Shown here piece by piece: positions 50,578 to 64,000 of a stretch of DNA of 64,000 nucleotides. The notes under the pieces were generated by a model, which was not told the DNA's origin, did not search any database, and worked only from the letters and a program-made list of their open reading frames with translations. The stretch lies in the NCBI GenBank assembly GCA_947631945.1, contig CANRNI010000004.1, positions 42,926 to 106,925 of the forward strand, in the 5' to 3' direction. The DNA comes from an uncultured Clostridia bacterium (GTDB taxonomy: Bacteria; Bacillota; Clostridia; Oscillospirales; Acutalibacteraceae). The position numbers were made by a program, and so were the translations under genes. Each line of letters opens with the position of its first letter. Within the stretch, counting starts at the first letter, position 1.

Positions 50578-51324
50578 TTAGCCTACAAAGGAGGAAAGGA
50601 ATGACGGAATATTCTGTTTTGTAAGTCCCTTAAGCGAAAGCTGGTCGGCAGGAATCTGAGCGCTTATCGAATCTACAACTATCTGCATTGTCATAGTTCC
50701 CTTATTGTCAAAGTTTTCAACCTGAACGAGCTTGTCGCCTACAGAATAGAGCTTGACCGAAGTGTCGGAATAAACGAAATCCGTGCAAATTCCGGGTTCG
50801 CCGTTAATAGTTACAGCTATCTGATTTACGGCAGCCTGCTCATTGCTGCTATCGCGTATGCTCTGAAATTCAGAAACATTCAGGTCGTCAATGCCGAGAG
50901 TCTTTACGAGCAAATCGGAAAGCTCCGTGTAAACCTTTGCCTGGGGCTGAATAGCGTACGTCTGGTCGTCAAGCACGAGAACGCCAAAGCTTAAGCCTTT
51001 AAGAGTAGCCGTCAGCTCAATATTGGTGCCGTCCGTCGCAAGCTTCACGGGCATCACTTCGCCGCCGCTGTAAATGGTGCCTTCGAGATAATAGCTGTTA
51101 GACATAAACAGCTCGGTATCCGTACCGAGATTTTTTTCGGATACTGTCTCGCCTTCCTCGATTTTTATATCGCTTTGTAAATTCATGCCTTCGCTGCCGT
51201 TCGCGTAATTCTCGGGATTGCTGTTATCAACAACAGAACCGTGAGAGGACTCGTCCTTGCAGCCCGAAAAAACAAGCGACATACAGATAACCGCCGCGAT
51301 AATCGCGCATAATGCTTTTTTCAT
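50578..51324 (-). CDS. Predicted lipoprotein
   Basis: MKKALCAIIAAVICMSLVFSGCKDE lipobox. Confidence 0.8.
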   Translation of the reverse strand: MKKALCAIIAAVICMSLVFSGCKDESSHGSVVDNSNPENYANGSEGMNLQSDIKIEEGETVSEKNLGTDTELFMSNSYYLEGTIYSGGEVMPVKLATDGTNIELTATLKGLSFGVLVLDDQTYAIQPQAKVYTELSDLLVKTLGIDDLNVSEFQSIRDSSNEQAAVNQIAVTINGEPGICTDFVYSDTSVKLYSVGDKLVQVENFDNKGTMTMQIVVDSISAQIPADQLSLKGLTKQNIPSFLSSFVG

Positions 51325-51424
51325 TGGAATCACCTTTTCTGTAGAACGTTAAAACTTTAATTAAATAATACACCATATCCGCATAAAAATCAATAGCGAA
51401 TTATTCTCTTTATTGTAAACCGAC

Positions 51425-51603
51425 TTAAGGCAATACCGCACAATTAACGGCTACCGCCTTTGCCGCGCATCTGTACCGATATTTTCCGTCATTTTTGCCA
51501 AAAGCTCCTTGAAATACGCCAGTATTCCTGCGTCACTTTTGTCAATCTGACGAAAAATCTCATGGCACATCTGCACGACAATAATTATGCGGTATTGCCT
51601 TAA
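51425..51603. repeat. MITE-like element, copy B (179 bp)
   Basis: TTAAGGCAATACCGCACAATTAACGG ... ATAATTATGCGGTATTGCCTTAA. Confidence 0.92.
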
Positions 51604-51650
51604 AGATTAATTTTTTGGAAAGATTAATTTTCTTAGATTGTGAACACACT

Positions 51651-55002
<3,352 letters not shown>

Positions 55003-55123
55003 GAATTATAACAAAATAGATAAATAAAGGCAATAGTATTTTGTAATTTTTTTATAAATACTTATAAGACCCCCGAATTACAGGGGCCTTAAATTGTTTT
55101 ATCAACTTGAATTTAAAATAAAA

Positions 55124-55309
55124 TCAGGCTACGGTTTCCGCCGTTTCCGAAACAAATTCATCGTCACAGCAGGAACAGGAAACGTAATTTTCCTCGGTAT
55201 TGCCGATTTTCTGTTTCTTTTCCATAAACTTGGTAACAGCAACGTATACAGCCGCCGCAGCGCCTGCGATAGCGGCAACGATTGCCAAAATCTTTAAAAA
55301 CTTTTTCAC
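55124..55309 (-). CDS. Small single-TM protein
   Basis: (M)KKFLKILAIVAAIAGAAAAVYVAVTKFMEKKQK...; GTG start. Confidence 0.6.
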   Translation of the reverse strand: MKKFLKILAIVAAIAGAAAAVYVAVTKFMEKKQKIGNTEENYVSCSCCDDEFVSETAETVA

Positions 55310-55362
55310 GGAGAATCCATCCTTTCGTTGATAAAAATTCAACTGCGAACCGTAACGAGCGC

Positions 55363-55626
55363 TCAAGCGTTCGATTTGTTGAGCTTTACAGCGAGAGCAG
55401 CCTTTTTGCGGGCGGCGTTGTTCTTATGAATAAGTCCCTTTGCAGCCGCCTGATCTATTTTCTTCTCAGCCGCTTTAACAGCCTCCGCCTTATCGGCAGC
55501 GTTTGTCTCAATAGCCGTATTGGCTTTCTTTATTGCAGTTTTAAGAGCTGAATTAGCGGATTTATTACGCTGAGCCTTTGTACGATTAACGATAACACGT
55601 TTTTTAGCGGATTTGATATTAGGCAT
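55363..55626 (-). CDS. rpsT: 30S ribosomal protein S20
   Basis: [35 protein letters not shown]. Confidence 0.97.
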   Translation of the reverse strand: MPNIKSAKKRVIVNRTKAQRNKSANSALKTAIKKANTAIETNAADKAEAVKAAEKKIDQAAAKGLIHKNNAARKKAALAVKLNKSNA

Positions 55627-55784
55627 TGTCGCACCTCCTTTATATCCATACGGATTATTATAATATCATGTTCTGTAAAAAAATGCAAGACGTTTTAAAA
55701 AAATAATGGGATAAAAATTATAAAGTTTGTAAAATCCGCATAAATTCATGTTTTCCGCAAATAAATAGCGTTAGGTGATGCAAT

Positions 55785-56660
55785 TTGGATTTCAGAACCG
55801 ATCTTGCGGTTGAAAGAAACAGTATCCTCGGCGAAAACGCGGCGCCGGGAATAGAAAAATATGTACGGAATGGAGAAAACGCGAGCGTAACGGAAATAAG
55901 AGTAACAAGCGACGAGGGCGCAAAGGCCATAGGCAAGCCTAAAGGCCGTTATATTACCGTTGAAATCCCTCCGTTTTCTTCCGACGGGGAGCTTCTCGAC
56001 GGAAGACTTGATTCCCTCGTAAACGAGCTTAAATCGCTGCTGCCGGAGGAAGGAGCCGTACTTGTCGCGGGGCTCGGCAACAGGAGCCTTACAGCCGACG
56101 CCTTGGGACCCGAGTGCGCCGATAAAATTTTCGCGACGCGCCATATAGGAAAAGAGCTTGCCGAGTCGCTCGGGCTGACGCAGTTAAGACCGGTAGCCGC
56201 CGTGGCTCCCGGAGTTCTCGGAAAAACGGGAATAGAGGCGGCTGAAATAATCGAGGGCGCGTCTGAAAAAATAAAGCCCTCATGCATTATAGCGATAGAC
56301 GCGCTCGCCGCTATGGACTTAAAAAGGCTCGGAAACACCGTACAGCTTTCCGATACGGGGATTTCGCCCGGCTCGGGAATCGGCAACAGGCGCAGGGAAA
56401 TAAGCGAGCGGACGCTCGGAGTTCCCGTAATCGCGGTCGGCGTTCCGACGGTTATAAGCGCGTATACGGTTGCGAAAAACGTACTCGGCGATACCGACGG
56501 CGGCAGGGATTTGAGAGGCGCAGAAGAATATGCGGAATTTACAGTCGCTTCGCGCGAAGCCGATTTGATAACCGAACGCGCGTCAAAGCTTATTTCGCTT
56601 GCGGTAAATACCGCTCTCCAGCCCTCGCTGACACCGCAGGAATTGCTTATGATGATGTAA
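55785..56660 (+). CDS. gpr: Spore germination protease GPR (TTG start)
   Basis: FRTDLAVERNSILGE; VAGLGNRSLTADALGPECADKI; rpsT-gpr-spoIIP synteny. Confidence 0.95.
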   Translation: MDFRTDLAVERNSILGENAAPGIEKYVRNGENASVTEIRVTSDEGAKAIGKPKGRYITVEIPPFSSDGELLDGRLDSLVNELKSLLPEEGAVLVAGLGNRSLTADALGPECADKIFATRHIGKELAESLGLTQLRPVAAVAPGVLGKTGIEAAEIIEGASEKIKPSCIIAIDALAAMDLKRLGNTVQLSDTGISPGSGIGNRRREISERTLGVPVIAVGVPTVISAYTVAKNVLGDTDGGRDLRGAEEYAEFTVASREADLITERASKLISLAVNTALQPSLTPQELLMMM

Positions 56661-56728
56661 TTGCCGATTGATTTTATTTTCCCGTACCGATTCTTTATAA
56701 TGCTCCGCCCTCATATTATTTTACGGGG

Positions 56729-57949
56729 GTGCATGGGTTGAAAAAGAAAATTATGGGCGCGAGAAAAAAAATCAACGTGCCGGTCTGGTTTTTCATTTTA
56801 ACGGCATTATGTCTTGTCGCTTTTTCTTTCAGAATAATTCGGTCGGGCGCGGTTCCCGAAAGAATCATGCATATAAGCTATATTCTTGCAATGCCCGAGG
56901 GCGCGGTCAGTCAGGCGTCGAAATTAGGGGAAAACATCATAGGCTTTCTGCAAAGCAAAGCGGAAGATGCCGAAAAGAATAATCATGGGCGGGTAACGCA
57001 GAAATCAGGCTCCGACAACGACGAAAATAAAGAAAACCCGTTTACGGGAGATTTTTCGGATTTTACGGGAGATTTAACGGTAACTCCGGACGATATCGCG
57101 GAAAGCATGAAAAGCGTTAAGGAGCAGACAGAAAACGGGGAGTATACCGAGGACGGCGAAGTGATTGAAAAAACCTTTACGTCAAATCAGGCGACCGATT
57201 CTCTTGGAAACGTGCATCTAAGGAACGTTACCGATTCACAGAGCGTAAATCTTGAGGAAATAATCAAAAAAGGCTGCGAGCTGCCCGAATGTGATATATC
57301 GGAGCCGACTGTGTTGATTTATCACACTCATTCCACGGAATCATATATAATGACGGACAACGGGCGTTTTTCAACGTCGTATCCGTCGAGAAACGACGAT
57401 AAGAGCGTAAATATGATAAGAATCGGGGACGAAATAACGAAAGTCCTTGAATATAACGGTATAGGCGTAATTCACGACAGAAGCATTTACGATACTGTTT
57501 ACACGGGAGCCTATTCAAAATCGAGAGAGGGAATTGAAGCGTATCTTGAAAAATATCCAACTATCACTATAACTCTCGATATTCACCGCGACGCGGTATA
57601 CTACGACGATTTGACAAGAATGAAGCCCGTTACCGAAATAGAGGGCAAAAAGGCGGCTCAAATGATGATTATCGCCGGTGCGGAGGGAGGAAGCGTCGAT
57701 AGTTTTGAGTCATGGCGGACAAATTTATCGTTCGCCGTAATGCTTCAGAAAACGGCGAACGATAAATACGAAAATCTTATGAAACCTATATATTTCTGTA
57801 ATAGAAAATATAATATGGATATAACTCCGTATTCGCTGCTTATAGAGATAGGAACGGACGTAAACACTCTCGATGAGGCGGCGTATTCGGGACGGCTTCT
57901 GGGCGATGTGCTGTCGGACTTTATAAAAACGTCGGTAATTGACAATTGA
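56729..57949 (+). CDS. spoIIP: Stage II sporulation protein P
   Basis: VLIYHTHSTESY; ITLDIHRDAVYYDD; synteny with gpr. Start GTG 56729 or TTG 56738. Confidence 0.93.
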   Translation: MHGLKKKIMGARKKINVPVWFFILTALCLVAFSFRIIRSGAVPERIMHISYILAMPEGAVSQASKLGENIIGFLQSKAEDAEKNNHGRVTQKSGSDNDENKENPFTGDFSDFTGDLTVTPDDIAESMKSVKEQTENGEYTEDGEVIEKTFTSNQATDSLGNVHLRNVTDSQSVNLEEIIKKGCELPECDISEPTVLIYHTHSTESYIMTDNGRFSTSYPSRNDDKSVNMIRIGDEITKVLEYNGIGVIHDRSIYDTVYTGAYSKSREGIEAYLEKYPTITITLDIHRDAVYYDDLTRMKPVTEIEGKKAAQMMIIAGAEGGSVDSFESWRTNLSFAVMLQKTANDKYENLMKPIYFCNRKYNMDITPYSLLIEIGTDVNTLDEAAYSGRLLGDVLSDFIKTSVIDN

Positions 57950-57971
57950 CAATTGTACATTGTCAATTGAT
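57937..57971 (+). repeat. CAATTGA-period repeat/palindrome overlapping the spoIIP stop codon
   Basis: attgacaattgacaattgtacattgtcaattga. Confidence 0.75.
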
Positions 57972-57990
57972 AAGGGGTTAAATTATATTT

Positions 57991-58164
57991 ATGAAAACGG
58001 CAGAGGAAAACAAAATCGTCAGAATTTACAAAATGATAATAGTTTGGACGCTGTTTACGGCGCTTACCGTTTACGGTATGATATCTGCCGCCGAAAAAAC
58101 GGCGTTTATAAGCGACGGAAAAGAAACCGAAACGATTGTTTTCAGTACAGAAAATCACCTATGA
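57991..58164 (+). CDS. Small single-TM protein (57 aa)
   Basis: Read directly: MKTAEENKIVRIYKMIIVWTLFTALTVYGMISAAEKTAFISDGKETETIVFSTENHL*. Confidence 0.55.
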   Translation: MKTAEENKIVRIYKMIIVWTLFTALTVYGMISAAEKTAFISDGKETETIVFSTENHL

Positions 58165-58740
58165 TTTGCCGCGCTCTCCGTTCGCCAGCATATTTTCAAT
58201 ATATTCGGCCATTTGCTCCTTGGTGTAACCGCTGTCGCCGTAAAGCCACATTCTTACAAGAGCTATAAAACCTCCTGTCAAAAACTGGGCGAGAATATCA
58301 ACGGGAACATCGCGCGTTCTTTTTCTTAAATCAAATTCGGAAATAAACGCCGAAAGCTCTTTAAAAACAATTTTATGCATAGAGTCAAAAAAGCCGTTTT
58401 CGGTTGCTTTTGCGGAGAGAGAAAGCATTGTCTTGTTATCCTCCACAAAGCGTATAACTTTTTCAATCATGTCACGGTACATTCCGCGCGGCTCGGAAAA
58501 GCTGTTGTCCGATATGCTGCTGTCATAAAGCTCGCGAAGCTTTTCCTTTGTTACATATTCCATAAAATCGTATTTATCCTTGAAATGCTTGTAGAATGTC
58601 GCGCGGTGCACAGTTGCCTTATTGCATATATCGACAACCGATATTTCGTCGAAGCTCCGCGTTTCAAGTAATGAAAACATAGCGTCGGAAAGCAGCTTGT
58701 GCGTCCTTTGTATTCTTAAATCATCTTTTTTTCTTTCCAT
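58159..58740 (-). CDS. TetR/AcrR family transcriptional regulator
   Basis: N-terminal HTH ISVVDICNKATVHRATFYKHFKDKYDFMEYV. Confidence 0.9.
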   Translation of the reverse strand: MERKKDDLRIQRTHKLLSDAMFSLLETRSFDEISVVDICNKATVHRATFYKHFKDKYDFMEYVTKEKLRELYDSSISDNSFSEPRGMYRDMIEKVIRFVEDNKTMLSLSAKATENGFFDSMHKIVFKELSAFISEFDLRKRTRDVPVDILAQFLTGGFIALVRMWLYGDSGYTKEQMAEYIENMLANGERGKS

Positions 58741-58945
58741 ATATAACTCATTGACCTTTCTGTTGTAAATCAATTTAAGATTAATAATAATACATAAATA
58801 TACATTTGTCAATTATCTTTCGGAAATATACTTCCGGTGTATTAAATATTTATATGCCGCATGGGAAATATTGAAAAATTTTCAAAAATTTTCAATTTTT
58901 TTTAAAAAAGACTTGATTTTTTCGGAAAAATGGTTACAATATGTA

Positions 58946-58972
58946 TTAGCACTCACGAATTGAGAGTGCTAA
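58946..58972 (+). promoter_or_regulatory. CIRCE operator (HrcA site)
   Basis: TTAGCACTC ACGAATTGA GAGTGCTAA, upstream of groES. Confidence 0.98.
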
Positions 58973-59004
58973 AAATTGCAAATTGATTTCGGGAGGAATA
59001 TACA

Positions 59005-59289
59005 ATGACACTTAAACCTTTGGGCGACAAAGTTGTGGTAAAGTTTGTCGAAGCTGAAGAAAAGACGCAGGGCGGAATAATTCTTTCGTCAGCCGCGCAG
59101 GAAAAGCCGCAGATAGCGGAAATCATCTCGGTAGGCCCGGGCGGAATTATCGACGGCAAGGAAGTAAAGATGGAAGTAAGCGTAGGCGAAAAGGTTATAC
59201 TTAACAAATACGCCGGTACCGAAGTAAAGCTCGGCAAGGACGAATACACAGTTTGCCGTCAGAGCGATATTCTCGCGATAGTAGAGTAA
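59005..59289 (+). CDS. groES: Co-chaperonin GroES
   Basis: MTLKPLGDKVVVKFVEAEEKTQGGIILSSAAQEKPQ. Confidence 0.98.
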   Translation: MTLKPLGDKVVVKFVEAEEKTQGGIILSSAAQEKPQIAEIISVGPGGIIDGKEVKMEVSVGEKVILNKYAGTEVKLGKDEYTVCRQSDILAIVE

Positions 59290-60948
<1,659 letters not shown>

Positions 60949-61046
60949 TTAATCGGGAATGTATTAATTATCGGAATTAATGAAGTAAAAAGACAAGGCT
61001 TTTTCTATCAATAATGTCCGTTTTATGAATACACAATAAAAAACAA

Positions 61047-61086
61047 AAGCAGTGATTATCGTTTTGAGAAATCGCTGCTTTTTTTC
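61047..61086 (+). terminator. Terminator downstream of groEL
   Basis: AAAGCAGTGATTATCGTTTTGAGAAATCGCTGCTTTTTTTC. Confidence 0.8.
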
Positions 61087-61141
61087 TTTGCAATCTTAAT
61101 ATTACGAAATTTAAGGAAAAAAGTGTATACAGACCAATTTT

Positions 61142-61342
61142 CTAATTTTCTTCAAAAACAATAATATCTTCAACTCTACAATGAAGAATTGAACACAAAT
61201 CGTCAATTTTTTGAGTTGTGATTCCTTTCCCTTTTCGGATTCTGTCAATTGTGGCGCTGCTGATTCCACACTTATTTATAAGGACATAAGTGCTTACGTC
61301 CTTATTTTTCAGCGTATTCCAAAAGGGATCGTATTTTATCAT
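61142..61342 (-). CDS. XRE-family transcriptional regulator (small HTH)
   Basis: LINKCGISSATIDRIRKGKGITTQKIDDLCSILHCRVEDIIVF. Confidence 0.88.
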   Translation of the reverse strand: MIKYDPFWNTLKNKDVSTYVLINKCGISSATIDRIRKGKGITTQKIDDLCSILHCRVEDIIVFEEN

Positions 61343-61443
61343 TTATGAATCACCATTTTTAATAGTATTTTTAATTTTCCCTCTTGACAATAGTCATAAT
61401 TATGACTATAATTATTTTGTATTCGGAAACTTGCGGAAATGTA

Positions 61444-61622
61444 TTAAGGCAATACCGCATAATTATTGTCGTGCAGATGTGCCGAAAGATTTTTCGTCAG
61501 ATTGACAAAAGTGACGCAGGAATACTGACGTATTTTAAGGAACTTTTGGCAAAAATGACGGGAAATCTCGGTGCAGATGCGCGGCAAAGGCGTTAGCCGC
61601 TAATTGTGCGGTATTGCCTTAA
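61444..61622. repeat. MITE-like element, copy D (179 bp)
   Basis: TTAAGGCAATACCGCATAATTATTGTCG ... CTAATTGTGCGGTATTGCCTTAA. Confidence 0.92.
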
Positions 61623-62045
61623 CATTCTATGGAAAAGGAAAAGATATCCTATAATGATGCTATAGTGTGAACACACTCTAATTAATTATATATATCATTA
61701 AAATACGTTTTTATACGCCAAATAATAGTTATCACAGCTTTAAAAAGCTTGATTATAAAAAATAAGGCGGCGCCGCTCGGATTTTGCCGTGTGTATGAGA
61801 AGTCGGTTTTTTTTGCAATATGACGCGGAAAAATAGGAGCTTATGTACGGCAAATGCGATGCGCGGTGTTCCCATAATATTGGAGGAGAGTGTAATGCGC
61901 ATATGAAAATTTGAAAGACTGTGCAGACAAATGCGGTTCTGTTTTCGGGACTTTGGCAGAAACGGATTTAGTCCGCAGTTATATTTTCGGTATTTTATGT
62001 TTAATAAGTCTCAATAAAAATTTACTTTGTAAAGGAGTTTTATAT

Positions 62046-63800
62046 ATGTTAAATAGTAAACGTCGTATATTGAATAATGCAATTGTTTGTTGTCTTTCTG
62101 TTTTTATAGTTCTTTTATCATTGTTGCCCGCATTCGCGGAATCGCCTGTTCAGTTAACTGTAGATAATGTAGTAGAGTACCCGACGGCGGAGGGTGAAAT
62201 GTACTATACCCAAAAGGTCGGTGATTATATAACTCTTTCCGGTGGAAAAGTAACAGCAGACGGTACGGCAGAAGGGGAAGAGGTTGTCGGTCATTTTGAA
62301 TTTATAGACCCTGATTTTAAGCCTAATATGGGACCCAAATCGTATGCAGGTATTAAGTTCGTTCCGGATAGTGATGAATACATTGGATTTGAAATTGAAA
62401 AACCTACAAGTCCACGTTTTGTTGTTAATAGATCCCCTATGGAATTTGTTGATTCTAATGCAGAAATAAAATCATCAGATATTGCAACCCCGGGAGATTA
62501 TCTTCGAACTTCATCATTAACACCAGTCGATTTAAAATGTTCCCTTACAAATGACCCAATAGCAAATGCTAAATGGAATTGGTCTGTGCCTTCAACAAAA
62601 GTATATGAAAGTGGTTATTATCTTGCAAAAATAACAGCAACAGGATTCTTAAATTTAGAAGTATATGTTTATGTTAAAATTGCTGGTGATGACAGTGAAG
62701 CGCCAATTAAAGAGTTTCCTACTGTAGAGCCTATCACATATCATGAGGGATTAAAAGCCGGAGAGCTTAAACTCGTAGGCGGTAAGGGAGCAGTTGAAGG
62801 AAAATTTGAAGTAAGCGACCCCGAGCAGGAATTGATAGCTGGCAATAATACAATAAATGTTGTATTTAAACCGGACGATGGCAGTCAGTCCATCAATATA
62901 TCTATAGTTGTAGATGTAGCCAAAGCTGAATCCACTTTTATTGATGAAGAAGGAAAACCCACAATCCCGGAATTACATTATTTGGTAGGAACTAATGTAA
63001 ATTCCAAAATGCTTCAGGATAGAATAAACTCATATCGCGCTAACTGCGGTTCATTCGTTGTTACATTTATTAGTTGTCCGTTGTTCAACTATGATACGTC
63101 GAAAGCCGGAACATATGACGCAATCGCGATGGTTAAAATATATAATACAAATTACACAACAAATATAAAATTTAAAATTGTTATTGATGCACAAACAGTT
63201 ACTCCTAAAATTTCTATATACGGAAACGATGAATTTGCCGTAACCTTTGATAGTTACACGGTACGTCCTAATGGGACGTTTACGGTAACGGTAGACGGTA
63301 AGGATATAGGCGTAAGCGGAGTGAAGTATAACGAGCGTTTCACATGGCGCCCCGAACACAGCGGTACATACACGATAAAGGTAGTTTACAACCCAATCGA
63401 AAACGATACGTACAATATTAATGAAATAGAGCAGACGTTAGAAAACATACTTACATGGAAAATAAATACGGTGAATTGTATTGCACAGCCCTGCGAATAC
63501 GGCGCGACAGCCAGTGTAAGCACTACCCTCGGCGATAAGCTCGGCGGCTGGAAATTCTATGACGAGAACGGCAAGGAAATTCAGATTGAATACGACGATA
63601 CGCAGTACTCGACAATTACGTTCACTATGCCCGACCATGAAATTACCGTTAAGGCGATTGACAAAACTCAGGCTAATATCCCCGGCAGTAACGATGATTC
63701 CGATTTCTTCTCAAGCTTCCTTGCGTGGCTCAGAAATCTGCTTGCGAGATTCAGAGCCTTAATGGACGCTGTGGCACAGCTTCTGCAAGTTGTAGGTTAA
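62046..63800 (+). CDS. Secreted multi-domain (Ig/MBG-like) protein, function unknown
   Basis: Signal peptide MLNSKRRILNNAIVCCLSVFIVLLSLLPAFA; repeated beta-sandwich-like segments; C-terminal FFSSFLAWLRNLLARFRALMDAVAQLLQVVG. Confidence 0.65.
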   Translation: MLNSKRRILNNAIVCCLSVFIVLLSLLPAFAESPVQLTVDNVVEYPTAEGEMYYTQKVGDYITLSGGKVTADGTAEGEEVVGHFEFIDPDFKPNMGPKSYAGIKFVPDSDEYIGFEIEKPTSPRFVVNRSPMEFVDSNAEIKSSDIATPGDYLRTSSLTPVDLKCSLTNDPIANAKWNWSVPSTKVYESGYYLAKITATGFLNLEVYVYVKIAGDDSEAPIKEFPTVEPITYHEGLKAGELKLVGGKGAVEGKFEVSDPEQELIAGNNTINVVFKPDDGSQSINISIVVDVAKAESTFIDEEGKPTIPELHYLVGTNVNSKMLQDRINSYRANCGSFVVTFISCPLFNYDTSKAGTYDAIAMVKIYNTNYTTNIKFKIVIDAQTVTPKISIYGNDEFAVTFDSYTVRPNGTFTVTVDGKDIGVSGVKYNERFTWRPEHSGTYTIKVVYNPIENDTYNINEIEQTLENILTWKINTVNCIAQPCEYGATASVSTTLGDKLGGWKFYDENGKEIQIEYDDTQYSTITFTMPDHEITVKAIDKTQANIPGSNDDSDFFSSFLAWLRNLLARFRALMDAVAQLLQVVG

Positions 63801-63835
63801 ACGAAAACTCATCTTTGATACTCCTTTTCACCCAT

Positions 63836-63859
63836 CCCCGGCGGTTTTACCCGCCGGGG
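63836..63859 (+). terminator. Strong GC hairpin after the secreted protein gene
   Basis: CCCCGGCGG ttttac CCGCCGGGG; no clean U-tract immediately after. Confidence 0.55.
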
Positions 63860-63894
63860 ACACGCCATTTTTTAAGGCACCGAGAATTTATCGC

Positions 63895-63956
63895 TTAAAA
63901 AAAGCCATAACCTCCGCTTAATCGGAAAGTTATGGCTTATGATTTTTGTTTTTTTA
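63895..63956. terminator. Bidirectional terminator
   Basis: AAAAAAAGCCATAAC...GTTATGGCTTATGATTTTTGTTTTTTT. Confidence 0.75.
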
Positions 63957-64000
63957 AGGAAGCTCCGATTTAATTTGTTGTATAAATTGTTCGGACATAA

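Noticed and set aside
61384-61596. 70-aa ORF overlapping repeat copy D
   Set aside because: Start lies outside the element and most of the ORF is repeat core; treated as repeat, not a CDS.

Overview
The window looks like chromosomal DNA from a spore-forming Clostridia-type Firmicute (Ruminococcaceae/Oscillospiraceae-like; taxonomy is inferred). It opens with an almost complete S10-spc-alpha ribosomal protein cluster (rpsJ to rplQ, including secY, adk, map, infA and rpoA). This is followed by a 1930-aa vWA/Cna_B-type surface protein, prfB, a zinc-type ABC transporter, tepA-ftsK/spoIIIE, a YgiQ radical SAM gene, an MBL/DUF3006/SH3 cluster, and an ECF sigma plus RsgI-like PepSY anti-sigma pair. 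That pair is divergent from a ~2240-aa secreted M60-like metallopeptidase with a dockerin-like segment. Then come a NUDIX gene, a GPH/MFS transporter, an FAD oxidoreductase, an SDR, lacZ (GH2), rpsT-gpr-spoIIP, a TetR gene, CIRCE-groES-groEL, an XRE regulator and another secreted protein. The strongest unexplained signals are: (1) a MITE-like repeat family with four 179-bp full-length copies, plus relatives that keep the core but carry different terminal inverted repeats, one inserted in a terminator, two bracketing lacZ and one supplying a gene's stop codon; (2) a short CAATTGA-period repeat that supplies the stop and a shared IDN*/VDN* C-terminus in three unrelated genes; (3) a candidate sensing system in which an ECF sigma and an RsgI-like anti-sigma with three PepSY repeats sit next to the giant secreted metallopeptidase. 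No rRNA, tRNA or CRISPR array was recognised. All repeat comparisons were done by eye.
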